The translations under genes and the position numbers were made by a program. The notes under the pieces are model-generated. The model did no database searches. It had not been told where the DNA came from and worked only from the letters and a program-made list of their open reading frames with translations. Positions 1 through 8,149 of a DNA stretch of 64,000 bases are shown here, one piece after another. Source of the DNA: Cypionkella sp. (GTDB taxonomy: Bacteria > Pseudomonadota > Alphaproteobacteria > Rhodobacterales > Rhodobacteraceae); assembly GCF_030652235.1 (NCBI RefSeq), contig NZ_JAUSBA010000051.1:1-64000 (forward strand), given 5' to 3'. The stretch's first letter is position 1. Every line of letters starts with the position of its first letter.

Positions 1-91
1 TTCAAGGCAAGCTCAGCCGCTGCAGCCCAAAAAAAGAAGGAGTGAAACTCGCCCTTGACCCAAGCATGACCCAAAATCCATAATCAAAGGT

Positions 92-135
92 GGGTCAATT
101 CTCGATGAAAAACCCGGGTCACTTCTCAGTGCAAA
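92..135. repeat. Two direct repeats resembling IS21-family terminal repeats
   Basis: The motif GGGTCA-N-TTCTC-NN-TG-N-AAA occurs at 92-111 and again at 116-135, start to start 24 bases apart. Several short repeats with this GGGTCA spacing inside one terminus are a known habit of IS21-family elements. No istA or istB gene lies in the window, so this is either a remnant end or the edge of an element that lies left of the window. Confidence 0.4.
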
Positions 136-390
136 TCAACAAACAAGGGGTTTTCGTGCCTCCGATGGACAAATTATGGCCGGCGCCACAGCTGTCACCA
201 CCAGCGCGCCCGAAAAAATCAGCGGAAATCATGCAGTTTCTGACCGGAAAGCATCGGATTTCAATGAAAATGGCCGATTTGGTGAATCCGAAGTGTCATA
301 TTGCTGGTTGGGCCACTCCGGTCCTTATATAATTCAATCACTTACGTCTCAAATTGTGCTTTTCAGGATGGTGACTACACTGATCGGTCG

Positions 391-414
391 TTAACCACTT
401 GTTACAGTGGTTAA
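391..414. repeat. Perfect 9-bp inverted repeat
   Basis: TTAACCACT and AGTGGTTAA are exact inverse partners separated by six bases and followed by AAAA. It may be an old operator or terminator, or the fold-back of a small inserted element. Nothing intact flanks it, so its role cannot be assigned. Confidence 0.45.
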
Positions 415-470
415 AAATACGTCATAAAACAGTTACAAACAGGGTGTGCTGCGATAAACAGCCTTCACGC

Positions 471-1015
471 CATGACCCGAACGCGTTTGCAACAGTAGCA
501 CAGGTGGTGTCAGGCATTGGTTGTCTGGGCGCAGGTATCATCTACCGCGATGGCCTGAATGTGCAGGGGCTGAACACGGCGGCAACCTTGTGGTGCTCGG
601 AGGGCGGTGGCTTGCTGGCGGGGATCGGGGCTTGGCCGTTTGCGCTGTTGCTGACCGGCATGGTGGTGTTTATGAACCTTGGGCTGCGGCCTTTGGTGCG
701 GTTTCTCAAGCGGCATACCAAGGCCAGGGTGCCGTTGACGCGATCTTATCGGGTGATCTTAAGCTGTGCGCTCGATCAAGAGGCTGCGATGCGGGCGCTG
801 TTGCTGCGCCGCCTCAGCTTGGGCGGGTTGCATGTGCATGAAATTGCTGTGCAAGCACAAGAGGCTGGGCTAGAGATTTCGGCGTTGGTCGGCGTTGGTC
901 GGCGTTGGTCGGCGGCGAAGACGCGTCCGATCATGCGGTGGAACAGGCCGTGCAACGTGTGGCGGCAGAGGCTGGTGTGGTGCGGGTGCGGTGGATGGTC
1001 GCCGATGAGGTCTGA
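471..1015 (+). pseudogene. MgtC/SapB family protein, 5'-truncated and frameshifted
   Basis: The translation from about 474 carries the MgtC core: a VSGIGCLGAG segment, then a DGLNVQGLNTAATLW segment and a hydrophobic stretch, then part of the cytoplasmic C-terminal domain. MgtC/SapB proteins are inner-membrane proteins linked to Mg2+ limitation and acid stress. The usual first two or three membrane segments are missing. At 881-910 the 10-bp unit GGCGTTGGTC is present three times; with a single copy the frame continues smoothly as SALVGGEDAS and ends at the TGA at 1013-1015. The two extra copies (20 bp) shift the frame, and the shifted reading ends at 1017-1019 with a sequence unlike the family. 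I infer a dead gene, damaged first by truncation and then by strand slippage, or in the reverse order. Confidence 0.75.
881..910 (+). repeat. Three exact tandem copies of a 10-bp unit
   Basis: GGCGTTGGTC is repeated three times head to tail. Because ten is not a multiple of three, each gain or loss changes the reading frame of the mgtC remnant; one copy restores the family-like reading. It has the form of a slipped-strand mutation and, in an intact gene, would be phase-variable. Confidence 0.9.
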
Positions 1016-1101
1016 ATAGCGCTGCTGCCATGCAGCAATGGCTTTCGGGCGGGGTGCAAGCAGTGCTAGACTTGCGGCGATCGCGGCGCTAAAAGGGCGT
1101 C

Positions 1102-1113
1102 GTTAGCGCTAAC
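1102..1113. promoter_or_regulatory. LacI-type operator candidate upstream of zwf
   Basis: GTTAGCGCTAAC is a perfect 12-bp palindrome whose centre lies about 43 bases before the zwf start codon. A palindrome with a central CG inside AGCGCT is typical of LacI/GalR-family operators. A LacI-family regulator linked to glucokinase lies at 9622-10656, so that protein is a reasonable candidate ligand, but no second copy of the palindrome was found next to its own gene. Confidence 0.45.
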
Positions 1114-1150
1114 AGCGCTTCTGTTCTGACCCAAGCTGCGAGGTAAGCCA

Positions 1151-2605
1151 ATGGTTTCGCGAGTCATTCCGGTAGATGCCTTTGATCTGGTGATCTTTGG
1201 CGGCACCGGCGATCTGGCCAAGCGCAAGATCCTGCCGGGGCTGTATCGCCGCTTTATGGCCGGGCAGATGACCGAAAACAGCCGGATCATTGGGGCGGCG
1301 CGCGCCGATCTGACCGACGAGTCGTTCCGGGCCTTGGTGGCGGAAGCGATTGCGGAATTCGTGCCGAAGGATCGGCAGGATGCGAAGGTCATCGCGCAAT
1401 TTCTTGAAAAGATTGGTTATGTCTCGATTGACGCCACGGGCGAGGGCGGTTGGGTCAAGCTGAAGGGGCTGATGCGCGAAAATGTGGTACGGGCGTTTTA
1501 CTTTTCGGTGGCGCCCAGTCTGTTCGGTGACCTTGCCGAGCGGTTGCATCTGCATGGGATTGCGGACGCCTGGAGCCGGATCGTGGTGGAAAAGCCGTTT
1601 GGCCGTGATCTGACCTCGGCCCGCGCACTGAACGCGGTGTTGGCTGCGCATTTCACCGAAGCGCAGATTTACCGGATCGACCATTACCTTGGTAAGGAAA
1701 CCGTGCAGAATCTGATGGCGGTGCGGTTTGCCAATATTCTGTTCGAGCCGCTGTGGAAGTCGGAATACGTCGATCATGTGCAGATCACCGTGGCAGAAAC
1801 CGTAAGCGTCGATGGCCGTGGGGCGTATTACGACAAATCGGGGGCGATGCGCGATATGGTGCAGAACCATATGATGCAGCTGTTGTGTCTGATCGCAATG
1901 GAGCCGCCGTATCACTTTGACCCCGATGCAGTGCGCGATGAAAAGCTGAAGGTGATCCGGGCGCTCGATCCTGTGAAGCCTGAGGATATCGTGCGCGGGC
2001 AGTATCTGGCGGGCAATGGCGAGGGCGGCTATCTGGAGCATAGCGAGAATCCGGCGAGCAAGACCGAAAGTTATATCGCGCTGAAGGTGAAAATCTCGAA
2101 CTGGCGCTGGCAGGGCACGCCGTTTTATCTGCGCACCGGCAAGCGCTTGCGGGCGCGGGCGTCGGAGATTGCGATCACCTTCAAGCAGCCGCCGCATTCA
2201 ATCTTTGACGATGCCAAGGGCTGGTTGGAAAACGTGCTGGTGATCCGGTTGCAGCCCGATGAAGGCATGAACCTGAAGGTGATGATCAAGGAACCGGGGC
2301 CGGGCGGTATGCGTTTGATGCAGGTGCCCTTGGATATGGCCTTCGCCGATGCTTTGGGGCCGGATGCCGAGGATGTACCCGATGCCTATGAGCGGCTGAT
2401 CATGGATGTGATCCGCGGCAACCAGACCCTGTTCATGCGCGGCGATGAGGTGGAAGCGGCTTGGGCCTGGACCGATCCGCTGATTGAGGGCTGGGAGGCA
2501 CGCGGGGATAAGCCACAGGGCTATGATCCGGGATCTTCGGGGCCGGAGGATGCATTGATGCTGATGCACCGCGATGGGCGGCGCTGGCGGGAGATTAAAG
2601 TTTGA
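1151..2605 (+). CDS. zwf: Glucose-6-phosphate 1-dehydrogenase
   Basis: Oxidises glucose-6-phosphate to 6-phosphogluconolactone with NAD(P)+, the first step shared by the oxidative pentose phosphate and Entner-Doudoroff pathways; cytoplasmic. The 484-residue length is normal. The N-terminal dinucleotide-binding motif reads FGGTGDLAKRK (residues about 14-24), VVEKPFGRDL follows near 143, and the active-site signature RIDHYLGKE (near 175) is intact. The start is ATG at 1151 with GAGG about eight bases upstream. It is the first gene of zwf-pgl-pgi; pgl begins inside its stop codon (TTGA overlap). The palindrome at 1102-1113 probably regulates the operon. Confidence 0.97.
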   Translation: MVSRVIPVDAFDLVIFGGTGDLAKRKILPGLYRRFMAGQMTENSRIIGAARADLTDESFRALVAEAIAEFVPKDRQDAKVIAQFLEKIGYVSIDATGEGGWVKLKGLMRENVVRAFYFSVAPSLFGDLAERLHLHGIADAWSRIVVEKPFGRDLTSARALNAVLAAHFTEAQIYRIDHYLGKETVQNLMAVRFANILFEPLWKSEYVDHVQITVAETVSVDGRGAYYDKSGAMRDMVQNHMMQLLCLIAMEPPYHFDPDAVRDEKLKVIRALDPVKPEDIVRGQYLAGNGEGGYLEHSENPASKTESYIALKVKISNWRWQGTPFYLRTGKRLRARASEIAITFKQPPHSIFDDAKGWLENVLVIRLQPDEGMNLKVMIKEPGPGGMRLMQVPLDMAFADALGPDAEDVPDAYERLIMDVIRGNQTLFMRGDEVEAAWAWTDPLIEGWEARGDKPQGYDPGSSGPEDALMLMHRDGRRWREIKV

Positions 2606-3273
2606 ATTTTATCGCATATCCAGACCGCGAATTCATGATGCTGGACGTGGCAGGCAAAATTGCGGGCCAGCTTTCAGAACAATTGAACATGTATGGCCGG
2701 GCGTCGCTTTCGGTGCCGGGCGGGACGACGCCGGGGCCGATTTTCGATATTCTGTCGGGAGTGAACCTTGACTGGGCCAATGTCGCGGTGATGCTGAATG
2801 ATGAGCGCTGCGTGGGCGAAGACAGCCCTCGGTCTAACACGCGGTTGTTGAAGCAACGCTTGCTGGTCAACAAGGCGGCAGCCGCACAGCTTATTCCTTT
2901 ATATGCAGAGGCTTCCGAGCCGGAGTTGATGTTGAAACACCTGGCGGAAGGCATCGCCCCGCATTTGCCATTGACGGTTTTGCTGCTGGGCATGGGCAAT
3001 GATATGCACACCGCTAGCCTGTTTCCCGGCGCGGATTTGCTGGCCGAGGCTTTGGCCGCCAATGCGCCGATCCTGATGGCGCTGCGGGCCGAGGCGGCGG
3101 GTGAACCGCGTATCACGCTGACCGCCCCGGTGCTGCAAGAGGCGAAGAATATCCATATCTTGATCACCGGGCCGGAAAAACGCGCGGCGATTGAGGCTGC
3201 GGCTGGCTTGCCTGCGCTGGAGGCTCCGGTGCGGGTGGTGCTGGATAATGCAACGGTTCATTGGGCCGAATAA
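2602..3273 (+). CDS. pgl: 6-phosphogluconolactonase (SOL/DevB type)
   Basis: Hydrolyses 6-phosphogluconolactone made by Zwf to 6-phosphogluconate. The 223-residue protein has the expected sugar-phosphate isomerase-like motifs: SVPGGTTPG near residue 34, NDERCVGEDSPRSN near 66 and MGNDMHTASLFPG near 132; the usual DGH of the last motif reads DMH here. The likely start is TTG at 2602, overlapping the zwf stop as TTGA, with GGGAGA upstream. There is no in-frame ATG before the conserved N-terminal residues. Translational coupling to zwf would explain how the weak start is used. Confidence 0.93.
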   Translation: MNFIAYPDREFMMLDVAGKIAGQLSEQLNMYGRASLSVPGGTTPGPIFDILSGVNLDWANVAVMLNDERCVGEDSPRSNTRLLKQRLLVNKAAAAQLIPLYAEASEPELMLKHLAEGIAPHLPLTVLLLGMGNDMHTASLFPGADLLAEALAANAPILMALRAEAAGEPRITLTAPVLQEAKNIHILITGPEKRAAIEAAAGLPALEAPVRVVLDNATVHWAE

Positions 3274-3287
3274 AAGCGGAGTAGGTC

Positions 3288-4889
3288 ATGTCGGAAAAAT
3301 GGCAAGCATTGAGAGATCACGCGCTAAGCGTGGCGCGGCGGCCGATCCTGTCGCTGTTCGAGCCCGCGGGGCGGGCGCAGGCGTTTAGCGTCGATGCGGG
3401 CGATGCGCGGTTGGATTACTCGAAAACCAACATCGACGAGCAGGCCAAGGCGATGCTGTTGACGCTGGCTGAGGTTTCCGGCGTGGCAGACAAGCGCGCG
3501 GCGATGTTTGGCGGCGAAAAGATCAACGTCACCGAAGGCCGCGCCGTGCTGCATACGGCGTTGCGCGGCGGCATTGAGGCCAAGGTGATGTGCGACGGCA
3601 GTGATGTGATGCCAGAGATTCGCAAGACCAAGGCGCGGATGGCGATTTTTGCGCGCGAGGTGCGGACAGGGAAATACACGGGTCAGGGCGGCAAGATCAC
3701 CGATGTGATCAATATCGGCATTGGCGGATCTGACCTTGGGCCTGCGATGGTGACTTTGGCGCTGGCACCCTATCACGATGGGCCACGCGTGCACTACGTC
3801 AGCAATGTCGATGGCGCGCATATCGCCGATGTGGTGAAGGGGCTGAACCCGGAAACCACTTTGGTGATCGTGGCGTCAAAAACATTCACCACGATTGAGA
3901 CGATGACCAATGCCGAAACCGCGCGGGCTTGGATGGCGACCAAGGTGAAAATCCCGGCGGCGCAGTTTGCAGCTGTGTCTACGGCTGCCGACAAAACCGC
4001 GGCGTTTGGCATTGATTCTGCCCGGGTGTTTGGCTTTGAAGACTGGGTCGGCGGGCGCTATTCGGTCTGGGGGCCGATTGGTTTTGCGGTGATGCTGGCG
4101 ATTGGGCCTGAGGCATTTGAGAATTTCCTCGCCGGTGGTCGTGCGATGGATGAGCATTTTGTGGCCGCGCCGTTTGCACAGAATATGCCGGTGCTGCTGG
4201 CCTTGGTCGGCATCTGGCACAACCAGATTTGCGGTTATGCCTCGCGCGCGGTTTTGCCGTATGATCAACGGCTTAGCCGGGTGCCCGCCTATTTGCAGCA
4301 GTTGGAAATGGAAAGCAACGGCAAGTCAGTGGCGATGGATGGCTCGGACCTGCCCACCCATTCCGGCCCGGTGGTGTGGGGCGAACCCGGCACCAATGGT
4401 CAGCACGCGTTTTATCAGCTGATCCATCAAGGCACCCGCGTTGTGCCGTGCGAATTTATGATCGCCAAAGCCGGGCACGAGCCGGATTTGGCGCATCAGC
4501 ATTTGCTGTTGGTGTCAAATTGTCTGGCGCAGTCGGAAGCCTTGATGCGGGGGCGGTCGTTGAATGAAGCCCGCGCGATCATGGAGAACAAGGGTGCTGT
4601 GGGCGAGGAACTAGAGCGGCAGGCGCGGCATCGGGTGTTCCCCGGCAATCGGCCTTCGACCACGCTGGTCTATCCAAAGCTGACTCCGTTCGTGCTGGGC
4701 CAGATCATCGCTTTGTATGAGCATCGGGTGTTTGTGGAAGGCGTGATTTTGGGGCTGAACTCGTTCGACCAATGGGGAGTCGAGCTGGGCAAGGAACTGG
4801 CTTTGGCGTTGCAGCCGATCCTTGAGGGTGGCGATGTTAGTGGCAAGGATGGCTCGACGCAGGCACTGGTGGCGTATTTGCGCTCTTAG
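3288..4889 (+). CDS. pgi: Glucose-6-phosphate isomerase
   Basis: Interconverts glucose-6-phosphate and fructose-6-phosphate, linking gluconeogenesis or fructose-6-phosphate recycling to the Zwf route. The 533 residues carry the family signatures: [11 protein letters not shown] (near residue 139), [11 protein letters not shown] (near 254), [22 protein letters not shown] (near 365) and DQWGVELGK near the C-terminus. The start ATG has GGAGTAGG upstream and follows pgl by 14 bases, so it is the last gene of the operon. A strong hairpin terminator follows at 4938. Confidence 0.97.
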   Translation: MSEKWQALRDHALSVARRPILSLFEPAGRAQAFSVDAGDARLDYSKTNIDEQAKAMLLTLAEVSGVADKRAAMFGGEKINVTEGRAVLHTALRGGIEAKVMCDGSDVMPEIRKTKARMAIFAREVRTGKYTGQGGKITDVINIGIGGSDLGPAMVTLALAPYHDGPRVHYVSNVDGAHIADVVKGLNPETTLVIVASKTFTTIETMTNAETARAWMATKVKIPAAQFAAVSTAADKTAAFGIDSARVFGFEDWVGGRYSVWGPIGFAVMLAIGPEAFENFLAGGRAMDEHFVAAPFAQNMPVLLALVGIWHNQICGYASRAVLPYDQRLSRVPAYLQQLEMESNGKSVAMDGSDLPTHSGPVVWGEPGTNGQHAFYQLIHQGTRVVPCEFMIAKAGHEPDLAHQHLLLVSNCLAQSEALMRGRSLNEARAIMENKGAVGEELERQARHRVFPGNRPSTTLVYPKLTPFVLGQIIALYEHRVFVEGVILGLNSFDQWGVELGKELALALQPILEGGDVSGKDGSTQALVAYLRS

Positions 4890-4937
4890 GTCATCCTCTG
4901 CGCTCAAATATCCTCAGGGCATCAGCCTGATAAGGCG

Positions 4938-4966
4938 AGGGGGGCTGAATGCCCCCCTTACTTTTT
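4938..4966 (+). terminator. Rho-independent terminator of zwf-pgl-pgi
   Basis: AGGGGGGC and GCCCCCCT form an eight-base stem around TGAAT, followed by TTACTTTTT. It also lies at the 3' end of the convergent ridA-like gene and may serve both. Confidence 0.85.
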
Positions 4967-5315
4967 ACTTCAACGCAGCGGTGACGATGACTTCCACCAG
5001 ATAATCGGGTGTCGCCAGTTTCGCTTCGCCGGTGGCGCGCGCCGGGGTATTGCCTGCGGGCACCCATGCATCCCAAACCGCATTCATCTCGCCAAAGGTT
5101 GCGATATCGGCCAGCCAGATCTGCACCGACAGGATGCGGGTTTTATCGGTACCAGCTTCGGCGAGGATGCGGTCAACCTCGGCCAGACAATCTTGGGTCT
5201 GCTGGGTGACCGACGCACCGGGGGTGCCAACCTGGCCCGCCAGCCAGACGATGCCGTTATAGGCCACGGCCTCGGACATCCGCGCGCCTACGCCGATACG
5301 TTTGATCTCGCTCAT
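4965..5315 (-). CDS. RidA/YjgF/YER057c family protein
   Basis: A 116-residue trimeric-type RidA-family protein. Classical RidA members hydrolyse reactive enamine/imine intermediates of PLP enzymes; other subgroups have different or unknown roles. The family hallmark arginine in the TPARATGEAKL segment near the C-terminus is present, as is the central LAGQVGTPGA region. The start has GGAAAC just upstream. It stands alone, convergent with pgi, and is divergent from the spike-like genes. The precise subgroup and substrate cannot be told from sequence. Confidence 0.85.
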   Translation of the reverse strand: MSEIKRIGVGARMSEAVAYNGIVWLAGQVGTPGASVTQQTQDCLAEVDRILAEAGTDKTRILSVQIWLADIATFGEMNAVWDAWVPAGNTPARATGEAKLATPDYLVEVIVTAALK

Positions 5316-5481
5316 GGTGTTTCCTTTCCTGAAAGCTGCTGATTGCTAGCCTAGGTGGCGGCAAAGGGGAAGGGTTGCGCCATGCTGCGATGCAGCGTGC
5401 GGTTGGGTCAGGGGATGGCAAGGAATTGCTGGTGTTTTGAAGGCGGGCCCATGGCGGGCGTTCAAGGTTATGGAGTTTCTC

Positions 5482-5742
5482 ATGCGCAATGATTTTTCCT
5501 CGCACGCACCCTCGGCGACGATGGCGGCGACGGGCAGTTTTGTGGTCGTGCCGAGTGCGACGCCGTTTGTCGCAGGCTCGATCCGGGCGGTGACGATTTC
5601 GGGGGCGGGCACGATCGCGTGGTTGGACAGTTTGGGGGTGCAGCAGGACACCTCGGTGCTGCCAGTGGGGACCTATACGATGACCGCCAGGGCGATTTTG
5701 GTGGCGGGCACCACCGCAACCGGGATCACGGGGTGGTTTTGA
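5482..5742 (+). CDS. GTA head-spike base-like protein (RCAP_rcc01079/GhsA-like)
   Basis: A small 86-residue protein with the outline of the spike base family typified by Rhodobacter capsulatus rcc01079 (GhsA): an NDFS start, an FVVVPSATPF strand, an RAVTISGAG strand, then SVLPVGTYTMTARAILVAGTTATGI at the end in shortened repeats of beta strands. In R. capsulatus GhsA with GhsB forms fibres on the GTA capsid that bind the capsule. I chose ATG 5482 because GGAG lies six bases before it; an in-frame ATG at 5470 is possible. The following gene starts one base after its stop, as expected for the ghsA-ghsB pair. The family assignment is from recalled pattern, not an alignment. Confidence 0.68.
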   Translation: MRNDFSSHAPSATMAATGSFVVVPSATPFVAGSIRAVTISGAGTIAWLDSLGVQQDTSVLPVGTYTMTARAILVAGTTATGITGWF

Positions 5743-5743
5743 G

Positions 5744-7000
5744 ATGCTGGGGTTGAGTGCGGCGCTGACGGTGCCTCGGGTGGCCTCAAAGCCGCTGAAG
5801 GTGATGCCGGCGGGGGTTTTCGCGGAGGAGCGGGTGAAGTTTTATGATGTGGGGCATGTGTCGGGCGTGGTGAATGCACCGGTTTATAGCCCTGGGGCGG
5901 GCCGTTACGATATGGGGTCGCTGGCGCAGGTGTCGTTGTCGGTACCTGCACTGGCGGGGCAGATCTGGGTCTATGTGACGCTGAACAAGGCAGATGAGGA
6001 AAACGGGATTGGCTGGCGGGTGCGGGGGATGGCACCGCCCTACGACCCTTTGGCGTCACGGGTGCGTTCGGGGCAACAGGTGTTCAAACTGCCCGCCAAT
6101 ATTGGCAGCACTTTGGTGAATGTGGTGGTTGGCACGGGCTTTGCGGGAAGCTTGCAGGCGGTGCAGGTTGTGGCGATCGAAACTGTTCTGGCGCAACCGT
6201 TTGATTTCTATGTCTGCTTGGGGCAAAGCCAGATGGCTGCGACCACCAATGCGTTGGGATTGGCTGCCGAGTTGGATCATTGCTCGGACCCGACATTGCT
6301 GTATTTTCCGGGCGCGACCTATGCGGGGCATGGCACTGTGATCGGGCAGGTCGAGGCATTGCGCGCGCCGTTGCAGGCCAATGCGGAGAGCCTTGGCGGC
6401 GGGACGGTAACAGCGGGGATGCGCTCGAACGGGGTGTCGCCGGCGATTGCCTTTGCCAAGCGCATACGGCAATCGACGGCCGCGGGCCGCAATGTGGTGA
6501 TCGTGCAGGCGGCGGTGTCCTCGACTTCGCTTGTTGGAACGGCGGCGGCGTGGAATCCGGTAGGGAGCAATCCGTTTGCGTATAATCACGCGGTGAGTGT
6601 GATTGCGGGGGCGATGGCGGCCTCGCCTGTAGGGTCAAAAATCAGGGGCGTGCTTTGGGCGCAGGGCGAGAGTGATCTGGCCGCGCTTGCCGCTTATCCA
6701 GCGGCTTGGGCGGCGATGCGGGCAGCGTTTGAAGCGACGTGGAGCGCGAATAACTGGGTGACGGCCCCCGTGCCGTGGCTGATTGGCACCACACCGCCTG
6801 ATGCGGTACATCCCAGTGTCCCGGCGTTCATTGATATGCAAAGCCAGATGGATGCCCTCAGTGGCCATGGCTATGCCCAACCGCGCTGCCGGGTGGTCAA
6901 CCGTTTGCCGGGGATCGAGCCGGATGGGGTGCATGCCACGGCGCAAAGCAATCGCTGGTTGGGCCATGCGATGGCAGAGCGGTTTCTTGCGGCGCAGTAG
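5744..7000 (+). CDS. GTA head-spike fibre-like SGNH/sialate-acetylesterase protein (GhsB-like)
   Basis: The 418-residue protein has an N-terminal beta-rich part (about 1-160) and a C-terminal SGNH/SASA esterase-like domain: block I reads CLGQSQM with the putative nucleophile serine, block III WAQGESDL, and block V the DGVHAT Asp-His pair. Such a domain acts on acetylated glycans. No signal peptide is visible (start MLGLSAAL, typical of phage structural proteins), so export by secretion is unlikely and a virion-type role fits better. It is tightly linked to the small spike-base-like gene. By analogy with R. capsulatus rcc01080 (GhsB) it should recognise and perhaps trim capsule. Alternative: cytoplasmic carbohydrate esterase. 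Confidence 0.7.
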   Translation: MLGLSAALTVPRVASKPLKVMPAGVFAEERVKFYDVGHVSGVVNAPVYSPGAGRYDMGSLAQVSLSVPALAGQIWVYVTLNKADEENGIGWRVRGMAPPYDPLASRVRSGQQVFKLPANIGSTLVNVVVGTGFAGSLQAVQVVAIETVLAQPFDFYVCLGQSQMAATTNALGLAAELDHCSDPTLLYFPGATYAGHGTVIGQVEALRAPLQANAESLGGGTVTAGMRSNGVSPAIAFAKRIRQSTAAGRNVVIVQAAVSSTSLVGTAAAWNPVGSNPFAYNHAVSVIAGAMAASPVGSKIRGVLWAQGESDLAALAAYPAAWAAMRAAFEATWSANNWVTAPVPWLIGTTPPDAVHPSVPAFIDMQSQMDALSGHGYAQPRCRVVNRLPGIEPDGVHATAQSNRWLGHAMAERFLAAQ

Positions 7001-7082
7001 ATGCGCGGGCGGATGCGCAAATCGCGGTGAAGTCAAGCGGGGTGCGTTGCGTGGGGGCAAAGGATGGCTTAGGACGGCGCAA

Positions 7083-7122
7083 GCCGGATACTGCATTGAC
7101 CTGCCGGATACTTCTTTGACTT
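7083..7122 (+). repeat. Two tandem 20-bp imperfect repeats
   Basis: GCCGGATACTgcattgacct is followed directly by GCCGGATACTtctttgactt; the first ten bases are identical and most of the rest agree. The pair ends 13 bases before the lipoprotein start codon, so it may be part of the promoter or a regulator site. Confidence 0.6.
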
Positions 7123-7135
7123 GAAAGGAAAGCCC

Positions 7136-7585
7136 ATGTCCCTGCGCGCCCTTGGCCTGTTCGCAACGCTCGCCCTGACCGCCTGCGGCTCGAGCAGCGA
7201 TATGCAGCTTTATCCGACCGCCGGACCCTTTGCCTTGCAGACCCCACCGCCAGTGATCCATGCCAAGGCTGAGACGACCGAGGAAACCTCGGGCGCATTG
7301 AGATTTAAGCTACCGGACCGGACTAAATGCAACGGCACGTGGTCGGCCCTTGCGCCGAAAGTGGTCTCAAAGACGCGCGGCGTCTCGTTGACCCTGCGCG
7401 GCGGCCCGGGTGGAAAATACGACAACAGCACGGAATCGGTGGGCGGCATCAACACGGGTGAGATTTACGCAGTTTGCAAAGATGGCACTGTCGTGCAAGG
7501 CAGATTCGTGATGGGGTCTAGCACCACCAGCGGCACCGGCACAGCCACCGATACCCGTGGCAACACCTACAAACTGCTGTTTTGA
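7136..7585 (+). CDS. Putative lipoprotein of unknown function
   Basis: 149 residues. The N-terminus is a lipoprotein signal: basic SLR, a hydrophobic stretch and the lipobox LTAC at residues 16-19, after which mature Cys19 would be lipidated and membrane anchored. The mature part has two further cysteines (about residues 63 and 111) that could pair, and a C-terminal Gly/Thr-rich beta-like segment. I do not recognise a domain. The start is ATG 7136 with AAGGAAAG upstream. It is followed by a terminator and so is probably a single-gene unit. Confidence 0.75.
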   Translation: MSLRALGLFATLALTACGSSSDMQLYPTAGPFALQTPPPVIHAKAETTEETSGALRFKLPDRTKCNGTWSALAPKVVSKTRGVSLTLRGGPGGKYDNSTESVGGINTGEIYAVCKDGTVVQGRFVMGSSTTSGTGTATDTRGNTYKLLF

Positions 7586-7609
7586 GCCTTGGCGCTTTTT
7601 GACTGAATG

Positions 7610-7637
7610 TGGTGGTCCTATGGGGGCCGCCATTTTT
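7610..7637 (+). terminator. Rho-independent terminator after the lipoprotein gene
   Basis: GGTGGTCC pairs with GGGCCGCC (two G-U pairs) around a five-base loop and is followed by ATTTTT. Confidence 0.7.
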
Positions 7638-8149
7638 ATGCAGCGCTTTGGAACTTGCCACGAGACTCGATGGACCACAGTGCCCGCAATGTCCGTTTGC
7701 TTTGCAATTCAGCCAGTTGCAGAATTACGCAAACCTGTCGCAAGCCGTTGAAGTATATTATTTATTTTGCAGGTGATGTGAATCGGTTTGACATCACACC
7801 CCATTGTAATAATGGTATTTATCTTCTTGTATTCCGTCAAAATGACCCTGTCAGGCATAAAGTCGTACAAGAATTCGTACAGGGTAAGTTCGATTGCCCG
7901 GGCCAAAATAGCTGCTGTGCGGATGCACAGATACGCGTTGAACAACCGTGTTAAAATGGCAAGCCAAAGCCACTCCATGACGCGGGCCGTAATGTAGACG
8001 GGGGCGGCATCTTATCACCACCTCCCCCACCGCCACTCATGGGTCGATCGGTATCAGCTTCACCACAAAAATCATATATGGGCCTAGGCGGCTCTCAGTT
8101 TGCAGATGGAAGGCCAAAAACCGTCGCGTCCTGCGTGTCCTAGGGTCGA
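7638..8149. other. No convincing gene; AT-richer decayed segment
   Basis: Open frames on both strands are short and match nothing I know. A promoter-like pair lies on the plus strand (TTGACA at 7788 with TAATGG 16 bases later). On the minus strand two tiny frames overlap as ATGA (starts 8077 and 8040); the second would encode a 29-residue Gly/Pro-rich peptide. The segment leads into HNH and transposase remnants, so it is most easily read as degenerated mobile DNA. Confidence 0.5.

Larger units (their letters stand above)
1..470. other. Gene-free, insertion-sequence-scarred segment
   Basis: I see no credible gene here; the short open frames have no recognisable domain and no ribosome-binding site. 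The segment carries a pair of IS-end-like direct repeats (92-135) and a perfect inverted repeat (391-414), and runs into an mgtC fragment that has lost its first third. The simplest reading is the scar of a transposition or deletion event that removed the promoter and 5' part of mgtC. Confidence 0.55.

Noticed and set aside
1109-2197. Long open frame on the minus strand (362 codons) inside zwf
   Set aside because: It is a composition shadow of zwf; it has no domain, no ribosome-binding site and lies wholly in the plus-strand gene.
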